A stretch of 64,000 nt of DNA from Meconema thalassinum (lineage: Eukaryota > Arthropoda > Insecta > Orthoptera > Tettigoniidae). Where the stretch lies: assembly GCA_946902985.2 (NCBI GenBank), contig OX336389.2, forward strand, positions 984,372,482-984,436,481, given 5' to 3'. How positions within the stretch are numbered: the first letter of the stretch is position 1; every line of letters starts with the position of its first letter. Shown here one piece after another: positions 1 to 10,619 of this stretch. Below the pieces are notes generated by a model. That model was not told the origin of the DNA. It did no database searches and saw only the letters and a list, made by a program, of their open reading frames with translations. Both the position numbers and the translations under genes were made by a program.

Positions 1-760
1 ATTTCTCATTTGACTATACGGTGTGCTGAATGTTGATGAAAGCTTTAGTGCAGAAATGGTGTTTATGTTCGACGATGACGAAATGTAAATATTATACTGT
101 ACGTCAGAAACTGTATCATAATGATGGTCATTATAGTACTGTTTTTCATTATGAGACAGTCTCTTCAGCCAAGAGCTCATTCATTGACCAATTAGGTAAG
201 GATAGCTTCGCGCATGCGCTCAAAATCCAACATGTCGGACATGAATTACATGATTTGAAAGTTCAAATTGGATATCGGATCAACCATTGTAGTTACAATC
301 CCAAACACAAAGACAAATCAGCACGAATCTTTACGCTAACAAGAAAATACTATGACACATGCAAGAAATGTATGAACCTACGTCCAGAAGTTAGCAACAC
401 TGCATCCTTCTATCTAAATCACCGACATGGAAAGTGCACCGTCCATATGTTCGCGTAAACAAACTGGCGAATATGAGACAAGAAATAGCACTGTACCAAC
501 TCCAATTTCTACACAGCGCATTGCTTTCAAACGACTTCGGTGACAATATTAGCGAATGCTGCAGCTGGACGGCACTAGTCATCATGCAGGCTGTAAACAA
601 TACCATTGCCAAGCAAAGTAACTGGCATCTGCTTTCGAAGTTCGTTGACCCACGCATGCGCTCTGTTCAGTCAGCACAGCCATCGCGCCTTGTTCACTAA
701 CTGAAGTAACTGAATCCCACAGATATTTATGAATATTTATGTTAAAACACATACTGAAGT
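1..760. other. Unassigned sequence with a distant short inverted repeat
   Basis: I recognise no gene or repeat family here. Weak open frames exist (for example 30-458 on the plus strand) but their products resemble nothing I know. The one structure is a 16-bp sequence GTTTATGTTCGACGAT at 61-76. Its exact reverse complement lies at 768-783 and again at 834-849. This could be the trace of a terminal-inverted-repeat element of about 0.7 kb. Confidence 0.4.
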
Positions 761-892
761 TATAATTATCGTCGAACATAAACAGTCGTATGCAACTCGC
801 CTGTAATGGTAATTAAGACACTCGTATATAATTATCGTCGAACATAAACAGTCGTGTGCAACTCGCCTATAATGGTAATTAAGACACTCGTA
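761..892. repeat. Tandem duplication, two 66-bp copies
   Basis: Positions 761-826 and 827-892 are near-identical 66-bp direct copies. I count two differences by eye, A/G in CGTATGC versus CGTGTGC and G/A in CTGTA versus CTATA. No coding or regulatory meaning is visible. Confidence 0.9.
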
Positions 893-1132
893 TGGTTATT
901 GCCATTATAGGGTCGTTGCATAATGTACTATTATAAAAGCGTCCGTTTAGTGCAAAACTCGCTTTATGCAGGTAAAACGATTATTTAGATAACAGGAAAC
1001 ACCCCTATTAGACAAATATTAGTAATTTAATGTTTATGTAACTCTATAATACTCCTAATCACACATGCATAGAGTGATAAATCAAAATATGTCTTTGGAT
1101 ACGGAAAGTCTTGTTCGTAACGGTTGTAGATT

Positions 1133-1133
1133 T

Positions 1134-1196
<63 letters not shown>
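1133..1196. repeat. (TAA)n microsatellite, possible LINE 3' tail
   Basis: About twenty perfect TAA/ATA units, followed by AATTT-rich sequence. On the minus strand the tract lies about 260 bases downstream of the stop of a LINE reverse-transcriptase fragment at 1461-1885. It may therefore be the 3' tail of that element, which is inference. Confidence 0.85.
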
Positions 1197-1460
1197 TTAA
1201 TTTAATTTAATTTATTTATTAAATACTATTTATGTTACATTATTGTGATATGTCTCACGAATCTGATGACAGTACAGATTATCTGTGAGACATATTAATT
1301 ATTATTTACAACATCTATATATAGATTATATTTCAATACAAGAGTGCATGCATTTTTTTTGTTATGCTAATGATAAAGTATTAATGTAAATAATTAAAGA
1401 CACAATAAGTTACACTATGGTAGTTATATTAATAAATTTATGTTATGAGTTAATGTTTGG

Positions 1461-1885
1461 TTAAGTAATATTTTTAATGCGACTTATAGCTAGTTGTTTG
1501 CTGTTAATGTTCGTCAATCCAGGTGGTAGTTCATTAAGTAGTGATGGTATAATATAATCTAGTCTCTTGAAACCATAGCTATTTATACATAAGGGTTTTA
1601 CATATTTAGTACTTGTTATGGCTCTTGTTTGTATGTTGTGAGAGACCTTATGCCTGAATCTTGGATCATGGTAGTAGAGATTCAGTACAGTAATTTGGAA
1701 CAACTCTTTAATATTAAAATAAGGGATATCAGTGAAATATTTAAAGAACCTGTTTTGGCTATCTTGAAGATTATTAATTAAAGTTGTGTTTTGATTTCCC
1801 CAAGCTGCTATAGCATATCTTAATTTGCTTTCAATCAGAGCACTATAAATTGTTTTGTAAGTTTTCCTATCTACATAAAATAAAG
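1461..1885 (-). pseudogene. Non-LTR retrotransposon reverse transcriptase, C-terminal fragment
   Basis: The minus-strand frame stays open for about 140 codons, ending at the stop near 1461. It carries hallmarks of the region just after the reverse-transcriptase core of insect non-LTR elements: the block IYSALIESKLRYAIAAWG, then a QDSQNR-type block, then an SLLNELPPGL-like terminal motif. The catalytic core is absent. The upstream side is cut by the tail of a SINE at 1887-2129, so the element is truncated by 5' loss or insertion. A CR1/Jockey-type clade is plausible but cannot be fixed from this fragment. Confidence 0.65.
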
Positions 1886-1886
1886 T

Positions 1887-2129
1887 AATAATAATAATAA
1901 TAATAATAATAATGCTATTGGTTTTACGTCCCTTTTAACTACTGTGGCTTTTAGAGACGCCGGGGTGCCGGAATTTTGCCCCAAAGGGGATCTTTAACGT
2001 GTCAGTAAATCTACTAACACTGCTCCCTCGCATTTGCGCACCCTCAAATGCCAGCAGACTGCGCCAGGATACGAACCTGCAACCGTGGGCCCAGCAAGTG
2101 AGAACGTTACCGCTGAGCATCGCAGCCAG
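1887..2129 (-). mobile_element. SINE family A (tRNA-headed), reverse orientation
   Basis: Read on the minus strand it has a tRNA-like head with an A-box-like TGGCTGCG-type block and a B-box. A body follows containing CACGTTAAAGATCCCC and GGCGTCTCTAAAAGCC, then the end GACGTAAAACCAATA and an (ATT)n tail, seen as (AAT)n at 1887-1913. It matches the forward copy at 3039-3265 and the degraded copy at 41345-41490. Confidence 0.85.
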
Positions 2130-2161
2130 TCGTGTAGATTTATGTATCATACACACAATAA

Positions 2162-2368
2162 GCTAACGGCCTGGCCATGTTGAAACACCGGATCCCATGA
2201 GAACTCCGCAGTTACGCAGCATTGGGCGTGGTTGGACCTTGGATGGCATGCCGGATCAGTGGAACACGCGCTGTTGGCAAAAGAAAGGAGGAGCGGAAAG
2301 GCCCTGGCCACCCTACCGCACGTAAACTCCGGAGGCACGGACCTGCCTTCGGGCAGAATACCAATAAT
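2162..2368 (+). mobile_element. SINE with a 5S rRNA-derived head (SINE3 type)
   Basis: Positions 2163-2279 resemble a 5S rRNA gene along most of its length: GGCCTGGCCATGTTGAA, then CGCAGCATTGGGCGTGGTTG, then TTGGATGGCATGCCGGATC, closing with GCTGTTGGC. These correspond to the A-box to C-box region of the 5S internal promoter. An unrelated body of about 90 bp follows. A perfect 12-bp TSD, TACACACAATAA, flanks the unit at 2150-2161 and 2369-2380, which shows it is an inserted element and not a 5S gene. The body (GGAGCGGAAAGG, CCTACCGCAC, TAAACTCCGG) recurs behind a different head at 25215-25450. Confidence 0.85.
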
Positions 2369-2380
2369 TACACACAATAA

Positions 2381-3024
2381 ATTGTAATGTTTTTCGCATT
2401 TTCTATTCAGAATTTCTTGCAATGAATTCTTACAAACATTTTGGATGGTTATAAATGACCATTTGCTATTATTATCTTGAGAACAGTGATAATTTTCAAA
2501 ATTCTCAAAATTCCTTATAGAACGAGATTCGAACTGTGAATCGTAATATAAGCATCAACTAGACTCATCATACGAAGTATAGGCTACTTAGGCCACACAT
2601 ATAATATTTGTTCAGGAGAGACTTTGCTAACTCCGCAGTACTTGACGAGTTTATCTCACCAGTTGCGTTGAGTCAACTAGGCTATTTAATTTCTCTTTAC
2701 TCTGAATTTCGAATCGACAAATACTGCCACCCGGGGGTAAAATCGTGAAAACCAGTGTTGTATTTTGGTTTTGAAGTACATTATTTATAAAATCAGATGT
2801 GTTTCGGTGATTCATTTGTGAGGTAATGGTTGCATATTATTAGACTTATCACATTGTAGATTTAGACAAGGTATCGCAAATTTAGCCCCAGTACCGATCA
2901 TATTAAAAAAACTAATGAATTACCAAATTCAAATTTCTTGGAAAGTCTTATTAATTGATTCAGACAACCCATGGCAGATGAAATTTGAAGAACTGAATTT
3001 GTCACGAATAGGCTAAGTAGTAAT
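2381..3024. other. No feature seen
   Basis: AT-rich sequence with no open frame of note and no repeat family I recognise. Confidence 0.5.
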
Positions 3025-3038
3025 TTAATTTCTATGTA

Positions 3039-3265
3039 GTCTGGCTGCTTGGCTCAGGGGTAACGTTCTCGCTTGCTTAGCCCAAGGTTGCAGGTTCGAA
3101 ACCTGGCGCAGTCAGCTGGCATTTGAGAGTGCGCAAGTGCGAGGGAGCCGTGTCAGTACATTTACTGGCACGTTAAAGATCCCCTTCGGGGCAAAATTCC
3201 GGCACCCCGGCGTCTCTAAAAGCCAGGGTAGTTAAAAGGGACGTAAAACCAATAACATTATATTA
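3039..3265 (+). mobile_element. SINE family A, complete copy
   Basis: The tRNA-derived head has A-box-like TGGCTCAGGGGTAACG and B-box GGTTCGAAACC. The body ends in GACGTAAAACCAATAACATT with an ATT tail. A 14-bp TSD, TTAATTTCTATGTA, lies at 3025-3038 and 3266-3279, so both ends are defined. Length is 227 bp. Confidence 0.92.
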
Positions 3266-3445
3266 TTAATTTCTATGTAAAGTTTTTGAAACCCTTTCCC
3301 TTAATTTATCATGTTCACCATATGCTTCTTAATATTGTGGATTTAGCTTAATCTCCCCTATAAATTGAAACCTCAACCTCAGTGTTCAGGATATGATAAT
3401 GACTGCTTGACGGTAGAAACGCGTAATCCTAAATTATCCCATTAT

Positions 3446-3583
3446 AATAGTGATCATAACTAAAACAGGTAATTTTTTCCAAGAGTGTTATTTACTTATT
3501 TATTATTTATATTATACGCATTGTACCCCAGCCCAGTCATTGGGCAAATTCGTGTTGACTGACTCAAGAGTTGCAACTAACAG
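3446..3583. repeat. Dispersed repeat, CAGTCGGTCAACAC family (family R)
   Basis: About 140 bp aligning by eye to 43349-43481, with shared blocks GTGATCATAACTAA, ATTTACTTATT and GAGTTGCAACT. Its terminal block (on the minus strand, AGTCAGTCAACACGAATTTG) recurs at 6332, 37783, 39666, 40400 and 63450. Confidence 0.6.
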
Positions 3584-3952
3584 TGAAATTCGATGAATTG
3601 AGGTTGAATGGGAAGGTTTGACCCTAGACCTTATCGGTCTGGCGTGTTTTGAATTATGATGTGATGGTACTAAATTAAGTGAATTTTACCAGTTAAAGAA
3701 CATTGAGTGAATGGGTGTATGCAAATGTGTCGAGCTATGAAAGGAAAAGGAGTACTGACAGCTGTTAGTGAACTATGGAGTGGAAGTGATGGAAATACAA
3801 ATGTGTATACTGTAGCTCGTGAATTATGTATATACTGTACTGGGTATCGTAAAATGTATTCATTGCAATTATATTTTTATTATGAACCAACACTGCCATA
3901 TTCTAATTCATATTGTATTAGGCAGATCTTTCAAAGAGAAGAAAGAGATTTA

Positions 3953-4322
3953 GTTGTTGTTGATTCTTTTAGGGGCTTTGTTACATCGTGGTCATGTAGC
4001 CCCGTGTACTTGAGTGTGTGTAGAATTGTATTATAACCTTTGTCACTGTGATGTCTGTACTAGTGTGTGAATTTGTAATCGAGGTAGGAGTTGGGTAAGA
4101 AGTGGCCATGGTCTTACGTTAGGTACAATCCTGGCATTTGCACGGAGTAGAAGTGGGGAGACAACGGAAAGCCACTTTCAGGATGGCTGAGGTAGGAATC
4201 GAACGTTCTTCTTCTCAGTTTTTCCTCATGAGGCTGAGTGTACCTCGTTCCAACCCTCAGACCAGAATTACATTTCTTGGTAGAGCTGGGACTCAAACCC
4301 GGGCCTACGCGGTGACCAGCAA
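3953..4322 (-). mobile_element. SINE family C, 5'-truncated copy
   Basis: On the minus strand the order is first tRNA-like B-box region, a CTCAGCCTCATGAGG block, second B-box-like region, the central motif (TTTCCGTTGTCTCCCC-like), a GGCCATGGCC block, then the family tail ending at a TTGTTGTT/AACAAC tract near 3953. The first tRNA-like head is only partly present. Full-length relatives are at 28267-28672 and 39107-39490. Confidence 0.8.
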
Positions 4323-4559
4323 TGAAGGTGAATAAATACCGTAATAAAATAAATTTTAAAAACGCATGTTAGATATAATCCGTACGGTACATGCGTAATA
4401 CAGGAATTTCTGTTGGTGTTATGTGTTAGTAAATATTTAATCATCAACGTTAACCACACACGTTCTGGCTCATTCACGTGCAAGCCCAGCGTTTTCAACC
4501 TCGTAGATTGACTGGACCTTACAACAATACACTCGAAAATATCCTATCTTGTATCGCAA

Positions 4560-4692
4560 GTTGAAATAGTAGTATCACCTTCATTGAAATTGCTCCAGCC
4601 GTTTGTATTTCATTATTTGGACGCACACACGCACACAAGCACACACACGTACACGCACGCACACGCACATGCACACGCACACACACACACAC
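4560..4692 (-). repeat. Terminal fragment of the ATGGCGGC repeat with (CA)n end
   Basis: The block CATTGAAATTGCTCCAGCCG followed by a (CACG/CA)n tract matches the microsatellite-bearing end of the larger repeats at 24430-25190 and 43856-44960. The CA-rich tract spans about 4622-4692. Confidence 0.65.
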
Positions 4693-4783
4693 AGCCCATT
4701 TAGTACATTATTAAAGTTCAGTCAGTGCGCTGTATTACTTCAAATATATTAATTTATTTATTGATATTTGTGTGTCACAAAAC

Positions 4784-5140
4784 CCGGCCACAGTGGCCAA
4801 GAGTGCTAGTGCGCTACCTCGTGCCTCACAGGCATCGAGAGAACGTGGGTTCGAATCCCACCTTCGCCGTCCTGAAAATCGTTTTCGTGGTTTCCCAATT
4901 TCACCACCAGACGAATGTCGGGACGGTTCCTCTGAACAGGTGCACGGCCGACTTCCTCCCAAAATCCCTTCCCTGACCCTTCTCAAGTTAGCGGTCGCCT
5001 GGGCAAACGGCCATCCCCAGTTGTATCTGCTGTCAAATTGTGTACAGCTCCCAGACACCGTCTTTGTGATGGTAGAGGAATGATCCCTCGCTGAGTCCGT
5101 GGGTAAAGCCGAGCTGGGAGAAGAAGCGATAAAAAAAATG
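4784..5140 (+). mobile_element. SINE family J (tRNA-headed, shares the 3' end of family E)
   Basis: The tRNA-like head has B-box GGTTCGAATCCC near 4849. The central motif follows (GTTTTCGTGGTTTCCCAATT), then a tail containing CCCTCGCTGAGTCCGT that also ends the family E SINEs at 58698-59191 and elsewhere. It ends in an A-rich tail. Candidate TSD is imperfect (CACAAAA versus TACAAAA). Confidence 0.8.
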
Positions 5141-5549
5141 TTACAAAATATGTTAATGTTCCCAAGTACCCATACGGCCCACGAAGGTGGAAGACCCCTC
5201 GTGGAGAAGAACTCTTCACTCCCACATGGTCCTAGTTCCTGCACGGTGACAGTGAAATATGGTGCTATGGGCCGCCAGTCACAGTCTTCAAGTCAGACCA
5301 AAGAGAAAGGTCAGGTCGATGACCTGCTGTTGTCCTCCACCCACGATTACTTTGATGCTGCAAAATGGCCAGGCACGATATATAATACTTACCGTATTTG
5401 AAATGAATGGAACCATGCCAGCTTAGTTAATGACATTAAATACCTAATATATGAAACCCATATTCTCACAGAGCCTGGTATTTATGTTGTAAGTGGAAGA
5501 CAAGAATTGTCCTGCCTTAACGTAAATCCCCTTTATCAACATACTTGCA
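5141..5549. other. No feature seen
   Basis: An open frame crosses 5099-5401 but begins inside the SINE and has no recognisable product. I see nothing else. Confidence 0.5.
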
Positions 5550-5640
5550 GGACCACCTCATGGTGTAGTGGTTGTTATTATTGATTGCCATTCCTTAGGT
5601 CAAGGGCTTGATTCCCGGCTCCAGCAAGAAATCTTGATGT
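5550..5640 (+). mobile_element. Family C tRNA-like head, isolated fragment
   Basis: It contains CACCTCATGGTGTAGTGG followed by GGCTTGATTCCCGGCTCC, the A-box and degenerate B-box region of family C. No central motif follows, so this is a 3'-truncated or decayed copy. Confidence 0.6.
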
Positions 5641-5764
5641 TTTATTTATGACTACTGATATTGCCAGTAAAACACATTGGGCGATAATGAGCCTGTGTTT
5701 TATGAACTAATTCACTTGATATCGACATACTAGTAAGTACCGGTACTGTCCTCTTTGACATAAA

Positions 5765-6130
5765 TAAACAGGAGTAATATCATTATTAGTATTTGTATGT
5801 CTACCCCTTGTTATTCCAGTTTCTGCGGGATCCGGGATGAGAAGCGATGAGTTTCTATGTGGTGGATCGTTTTTATGGCCAGATGCCCTACCTGATGTCA
5901 CCCATCACATGAGGTAACGAGCGATGAAAAGAATGAACATGATTGGAAATGGGCAAGGAATTGGAAGGAATCGACCGTGGCGTATTAGAAGGTACCATCC
6001 CGGCGTTTGCCTGGCGTTGAAAATGGGAAACTATGGAAAACGATTCCAAAGACAGCTGACGATGGAGTTCGAATCCACTCTGTTACCAAATCCGGAGATG
6101 CTAGGCCCCGTGGCCTAGTGCCTTAGTGCG
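5765..6130 (-). mobile_element. SINE family I (tRNA-headed, central motif present)
   Basis: On the minus strand a head with B-box GGATTCGAACTCC (near 6065-6080) is followed by the central motif (TTTTCCATAGTTTCCCATTT), GCCAGGCAAACGCCGGGA and a long body. It ends in an AT-rich ATAATGATATTA tail near 5770. The central motif is shared with families B, C, E, G and J although the ends differ. Confidence 0.75.
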
Positions 6131-6331
6131 CAAATCTAACCCGATGAGTAATATTAACAATAATAATAATAACATACCCACATTAGCTGTATGTGCTGAT
6201 GAGTACGCAAATACACAATAACGTACAGTATGTTTCAAGGCAGGGCTATTTAATTGTTTGAAGACCTCGCTTATCTACGGCAGGCTGCACAGTAAGCAGG
6301 AAACAACAGAGTTTCCAAATTTGATGTTTTT

Positions 6332-6392
6332 CAGTCGGTCAACACGATTGTACCCTATTGTGATGAGTTATTCCTAATTCTGAAAAAAAAAT
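6332..6392 (+). repeat. Family R terminal block
   Basis: TTTTTCAGTCGGTCAACACG and the following TTGTACCCTATTGTGATGAG match 37783-37845 closely. It lies directly beside the PLE-like segment at 6395-6800. Confidence 0.6.
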
Positions 6393-6394
6393 AC

Positions 6395-6800
6395 ATGGGA
6401 TTAAATACACTTGGATGACCAGTTTCGATCGTCAAGTGATCATCATCAGATCCTCTACACTTAGGCTATCAAATGTATGTCTAAAAGTATGGGTGATAGT
6501 ATTTACAATATCTACACTAATTTAGTTGTAGTAGTAGTTAAAATATTGCAACTAGTCAATATTTGTCAGTTATAGTCTATGTCATATTTTGCTAAGATAT
6601 TCTACTGAAAGTGGTGATTGACCTCCAACTTTGCTTGCTTAGTGTGAGTATGTGATTGCTGTTAAATGGTCAGTTCAGATGGTATTGTCTAGGCTGCTTA
6701 GCTGGTTGAGTCGCATGCGGTTTGCATGAGAGCAGTCAGTTCAGTGCAGACAGTGACGAAGTCAACTGCTCTCCGCGTGCGACTCCAGATAATGGTCGTC
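6395..6800 (-). mobile_element. Penelope-like element terminal region
   Basis: The segment is colinear with the non-coding end of the PLE copy at 15950-17226. Shared features are the CATCATCAG block, then ACTTAGGCT, then AGTATTTACAAT at matching spacing. That copy encodes a GIY-YIG domain, so I assign this one to the same family by similarity. No coding sequence survives here. It carries the hammerhead-like motif at 6413-6453. Confidence 0.6.
6413..6453 (-). ncRNA. Hammerhead-ribozyme-like motif in PLE end
   Basis: Read on the minus strand: GGAT, core CTGATGA (6443-6449), one unpaired T, GATC, loop ACTTGAC, GATC, core GAAA (6423-6426), a minimal stem III AC-TG-GT, cleavage base C, then ATCC. 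GGAT pairs with ATCC as stem I, and GATC pairs with GATC as stem II. PLE ends are known to carry minimal hammerheads with very short stem III. The extra T before stem II is atypical and may weaken or abolish activity. The equivalent site at about 16001-16034 has lost the GAAA. Confidence 0.5.
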
Positions 6801-7010
6801 GCTCATTCTCACAGTAATATCGATACTGCCGTGACTTCATGCAGATATGACCTATACTGTTAGCTCCTCAACACCCGTACATGTGGTTCCCATTACTTAA
6901 CTGTACAGATCGCAAACGGCAGCAACTAACATGTAAAACAAAATACAGTATTTCACCAAGCACTTCGTTCCTTGCAAGTATTAAATTTAGTTACTGTAGG
7001 CCTTGGCTAC

Positions 7011-10000
7011 ATATCCAGCACTTGGCCATTTAGGTTAAATAGTAGATATTGATATCCAGCACTTGGCCATTTAGGTTAAATAGTGGATATTGATATCCAG
7101 CACTTGGCCATTTAGGTTAAATAGTGGATATTGATATCCAGCACTTGGCCATTTAGGTTAAATAGTGGATATTGATATCCCGCACTTGGCCATTTAGGTT
7201 AAATAGTAGATATTGATATCCAGCACTTGGCCATTTAGGTTAAATAGTGGATATTGATATCCCGCACTTGGCCATTTAGGTTAAATAGTGGATATTGATA
7301 TCCAGCACTTGGCCATTTAGGTTAAATAGTGGATATTGATATCCAGCACTTGGCCATTTAGGTTAAATAGTGGATATTGATATCCAGCACTTGGCCATTT
7401 AGGTTAAATAGTGGATATTGATATCCAGCACTTGGCCATTTAGGTTAAATAGTAGATATTGATATCCCGCACTTGGCCATTTAGGTTAAATAGTGGATAT
7501 TGATATCCAGCACTTGGCCATTTAGGTTAAATAGTGGATATTGATATCCAGCACTTGGCCATTTAGGTTAAATAGTGGATATTGATATCCAGCACTTGGC
7601 CATTTAGGTTAAATAGTGGATATTGATATCCCGCACTTGGCCATTTAGGTTAAATAGTGGATATTGATATCCCGCACTTGGCCATTTAGGTTAAATAGTG
7701 GATATTGATATCCCGCACTTGGCCATTTAGGTTAAATAGTGGATATTGATATCCAGCACTTGGCCATTTAGGTTAAATAGTGGATATTGATATCCAGCAC
7801 TTGGCCATTTAGGTTAAATAGTGGATATTGATATCCAGCACTTGGCCATTTAGGTTAAATAGTGGATATTGATATCCAGCACTTGGCCATTTAGGTTAAA
7901 TAGTGGATATTGATATCCAGCACTTGGCCATTTAGGTTAAATAGTGGATATTGATATCCAGCACTTGGCCATTTAGGTTAAATAGTGGATATTGATATCC
8001 AGCACTTGGCCATTTAGGTTAAATAGTGGATATTGATATCCAGCACTTGGCCATTTAGGTTAAATAGTGGATATTGATATCCAGCACTTGGCCATTTAGG
8101 TTAAATAGTGGATATTGATATCCAGCACTTGGCCATTTAGGTTAAATAGTGGATATTGATATCCAGCACTTGGCCATTTAGGTTAAATAGTGGATATTGA
8201 TATCCAGCACTTGGCCATTTAGGTTAAATAGTGGATATTGATATCCCGCACTTGGCCATTTAGGTTAAATAGTGGATATTGATATCCAGCACTTGGCCAT
8301 TTAGGTTAAATAGTGGATATTGATATCCAGCACTTGGCCATTTAGGTTAAATAGTGGATATTGATATCCAGCACTTGGCCATTTAGGTTAAATAGTGGAT
8401 ATTGATATCCAGCACTTGGCCATTTAGGTTAAATAGTGGATATTGATATCCAGCACTTGGCCATTTAGGTTAAATAGTGGATATTGATATCCAGCACTTG
8501 GCCATTTAGGTTAAATAGTGGATATTGATATCCCGCACTTGGCCATTTAGGTTAAATAGTGGATATTGATATCCAGCACTTGGCCATTTAGGTTAAATAG
8601 TGGATATTGATATCCAGCACTTGGCTAGTTAGGTTAAATAGTGGATATTGATATCCAGAACTTGGCCATTTAGGTTAAATAGTGGATATTGATATCCAGC
8701 ACTTGGCCATTTAGGTTAAATAGTGGATATTGATATCCAGCACTTGGCCATTTAGGTTAAATAGTGGATATTGATATCCAGCACTTGGCCATTTAGGTTA
8801 AATAGTGGATATTGATATCCAGCACTTGGCCATTTAGGTTAAATAGTGGATATTGATATCCAGCACTTGGCCATTTAGGTTAAATAGTGGATATTGATAT
8901 CCAGCACTTGGCCATTTAGGTTAAATAGTGGATATTGATATCCAGCACTTGGCCATTTAGGTTAAATAGTGGATATTGATATCCAGCACTTGGCTAGTTA
9001 GGTTAAATAGTGGATATTGATATCCAGCACTTGGCCATTTAGGTTAAATAGTGGATATTGATATCCCGCACTTGGCCATTTAGGTTAAATAGTGGATATT
9101 GATATCCAGCACTTGGCCATTTAGGTTAAATAGTGGATATTGATATCCCGCACTTGGCCATTTAGGTTAAATAGTGGATATTGATATCCAGCACTTGGCC
9201 ATTTAGGTTAAATAGTGGATATTGATATCCAGCACTTGGCCATTTAGGTTAAATAGTAGATATTGATATCCAGCACTTGGCCATTTAGGTTAAATAGTGG
9301 ATATTGATATCCAGCACTTGGCCATTTAGGTTAAATAGTGGATATTGATATCCAGCACTTGGCCATTTAGGTTAAATAGTAGATATTGATATCCCGCACT
9401 TGGCCATTTAGGTTAAATAGTGGATATTGATATCCCGCACTTGGCCATTTAGGTTAAATAGTGGATATTGATATCCCGCACTTGGCCATTTAGGTTAAAT
9501 AGTGGATATTGATATCCCGCACTTGGCCATTTAGGTTAAATAGTGGATATTGATATCCCGCACTTGGCCATTTAGGTTAAATAGTGGATATTGATATCCA
9601 GCACTTGGCCATTTAGGTTAAATAGTTGATATTGATATCCCGCACTTGGCCATTTAGGTTAAATAGTGGATATTGATATCCAGCACTTGGCCATTTAGGT
9701 TAAATAGTGTATATTGATATCCAGCACTTGGCCATTTAGGTTAAATAGTAGATATTGATATCCCGCACTTGGCTAGTTAGGTTAAATAGTGGATATTGAT
9801 ATCCAGCACTTGGCCATTTAGGTTAAATAGTAGATATTGATATCCAGCACTTGGCCATTTAGGTTAAATAGTGGATATTGATATCCCGCACTTGGCCATT
9901 TAGGTTAAATAGTGGATATTGATATCCAGCACTTGGCCATTTAGGTTAAATAGTAGATATTGATATCCAGCACTTGGCCATTTAGGTTAAATTGTGGATA

Positions 10001-10080
10001 TTGATATCCAGCACTTGGCCATTTAGGTTAAATAGTGGATATTGATATCCAGCACTTGGCTAGTTAGGTTAAATAGTGGA
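7011..10080. repeat. Satellite array, 41-bp monomer, about 75 copies
   Basis: The monomer begins ATATCCAGCACTTGGCCATT and closes with AGTGGATATTG. The period is 41 bp at every step checked. Each junction creates GGATATTGATATCC, a perfect 6-bp stem with a TG loop. Variants recur: CCCGCAC for CCAGCAC (about 18 copies by eye, with a run near 9390-9600), TAGAT for TGGAT, and GGCTAGTTAGG for GGCCATTTAGG (near 8626, 8990, 9768 and the last copy). The array ends abruptly where GGATATT becomes GGACATTAG. There is no open reading frame. Confidence 0.97.
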
Positions 10081-10581
10081 CATTAGTCATTTAGTTGAAC
10101 TATTTGATAATAAGCACTAACAATTTTTCTGATCATCTAGCTAACGTTTCAGTTCGAGAATATATCCGTGTTATATCACCGGAACTAGCAGTCTGATGCA
10201 GCGGCTGTAACACTCACCTTTCGAGGCACAATTAATCGTCCATATGGGAATATTTAGAAATATTAATATAATTGGCTGTTACAAAAGTTTGTGCCTCTAG
10301 AACGTATAGCTCATCATTTTACGAAGTGAATTGGTTTCAGTACCTGATAGCATGTGCGATATTTTAATTTGCATTTTACAAAGTCCTCGTGGTTTACATT
10401 TAGTATGACTTTATGATTGATCAAGTAGAAAGACGTCCTGACACAGATATACCATCAGCGGACGCCGTATGATATCGTTAATTAACGTAAATTAAAAAAA
10501 AATCCTCTCCATATAATTCTTAAGACAGGGGCTGACAGGTCCTGGAAAATAGCCGCTTATGACGGGTTCCGAGGAAATCAC
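10081..10581. other. No feature seen
   Basis: Sequence between the satellite and the hAT-like element. I recognise no gene or repeat family. Confidence 0.5.
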
Positions 10582-10619
10582 CACCAGAACAGGGCTGGGG
10601 CATGCGAAGCGAAATGTAT

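Noticed and set aside
30..458. 142-codon open frame
   Set aside because: No recognisable domain, no splice or codon evidence, and the sequence lies in what may be an inverted-repeat element. Not reported as a gene.
2163..2279. 5S rRNA gene
   Set aside because: A TSD, an attached SINE body and sequence changes in the head show it is a retroposed SINE.
7011..10080. CRISPR-like regular repeats
   Set aside because: The repeats are directly adjacent 41-bp monomers with no unique spacers, in an animal-type genome. This is a satellite.
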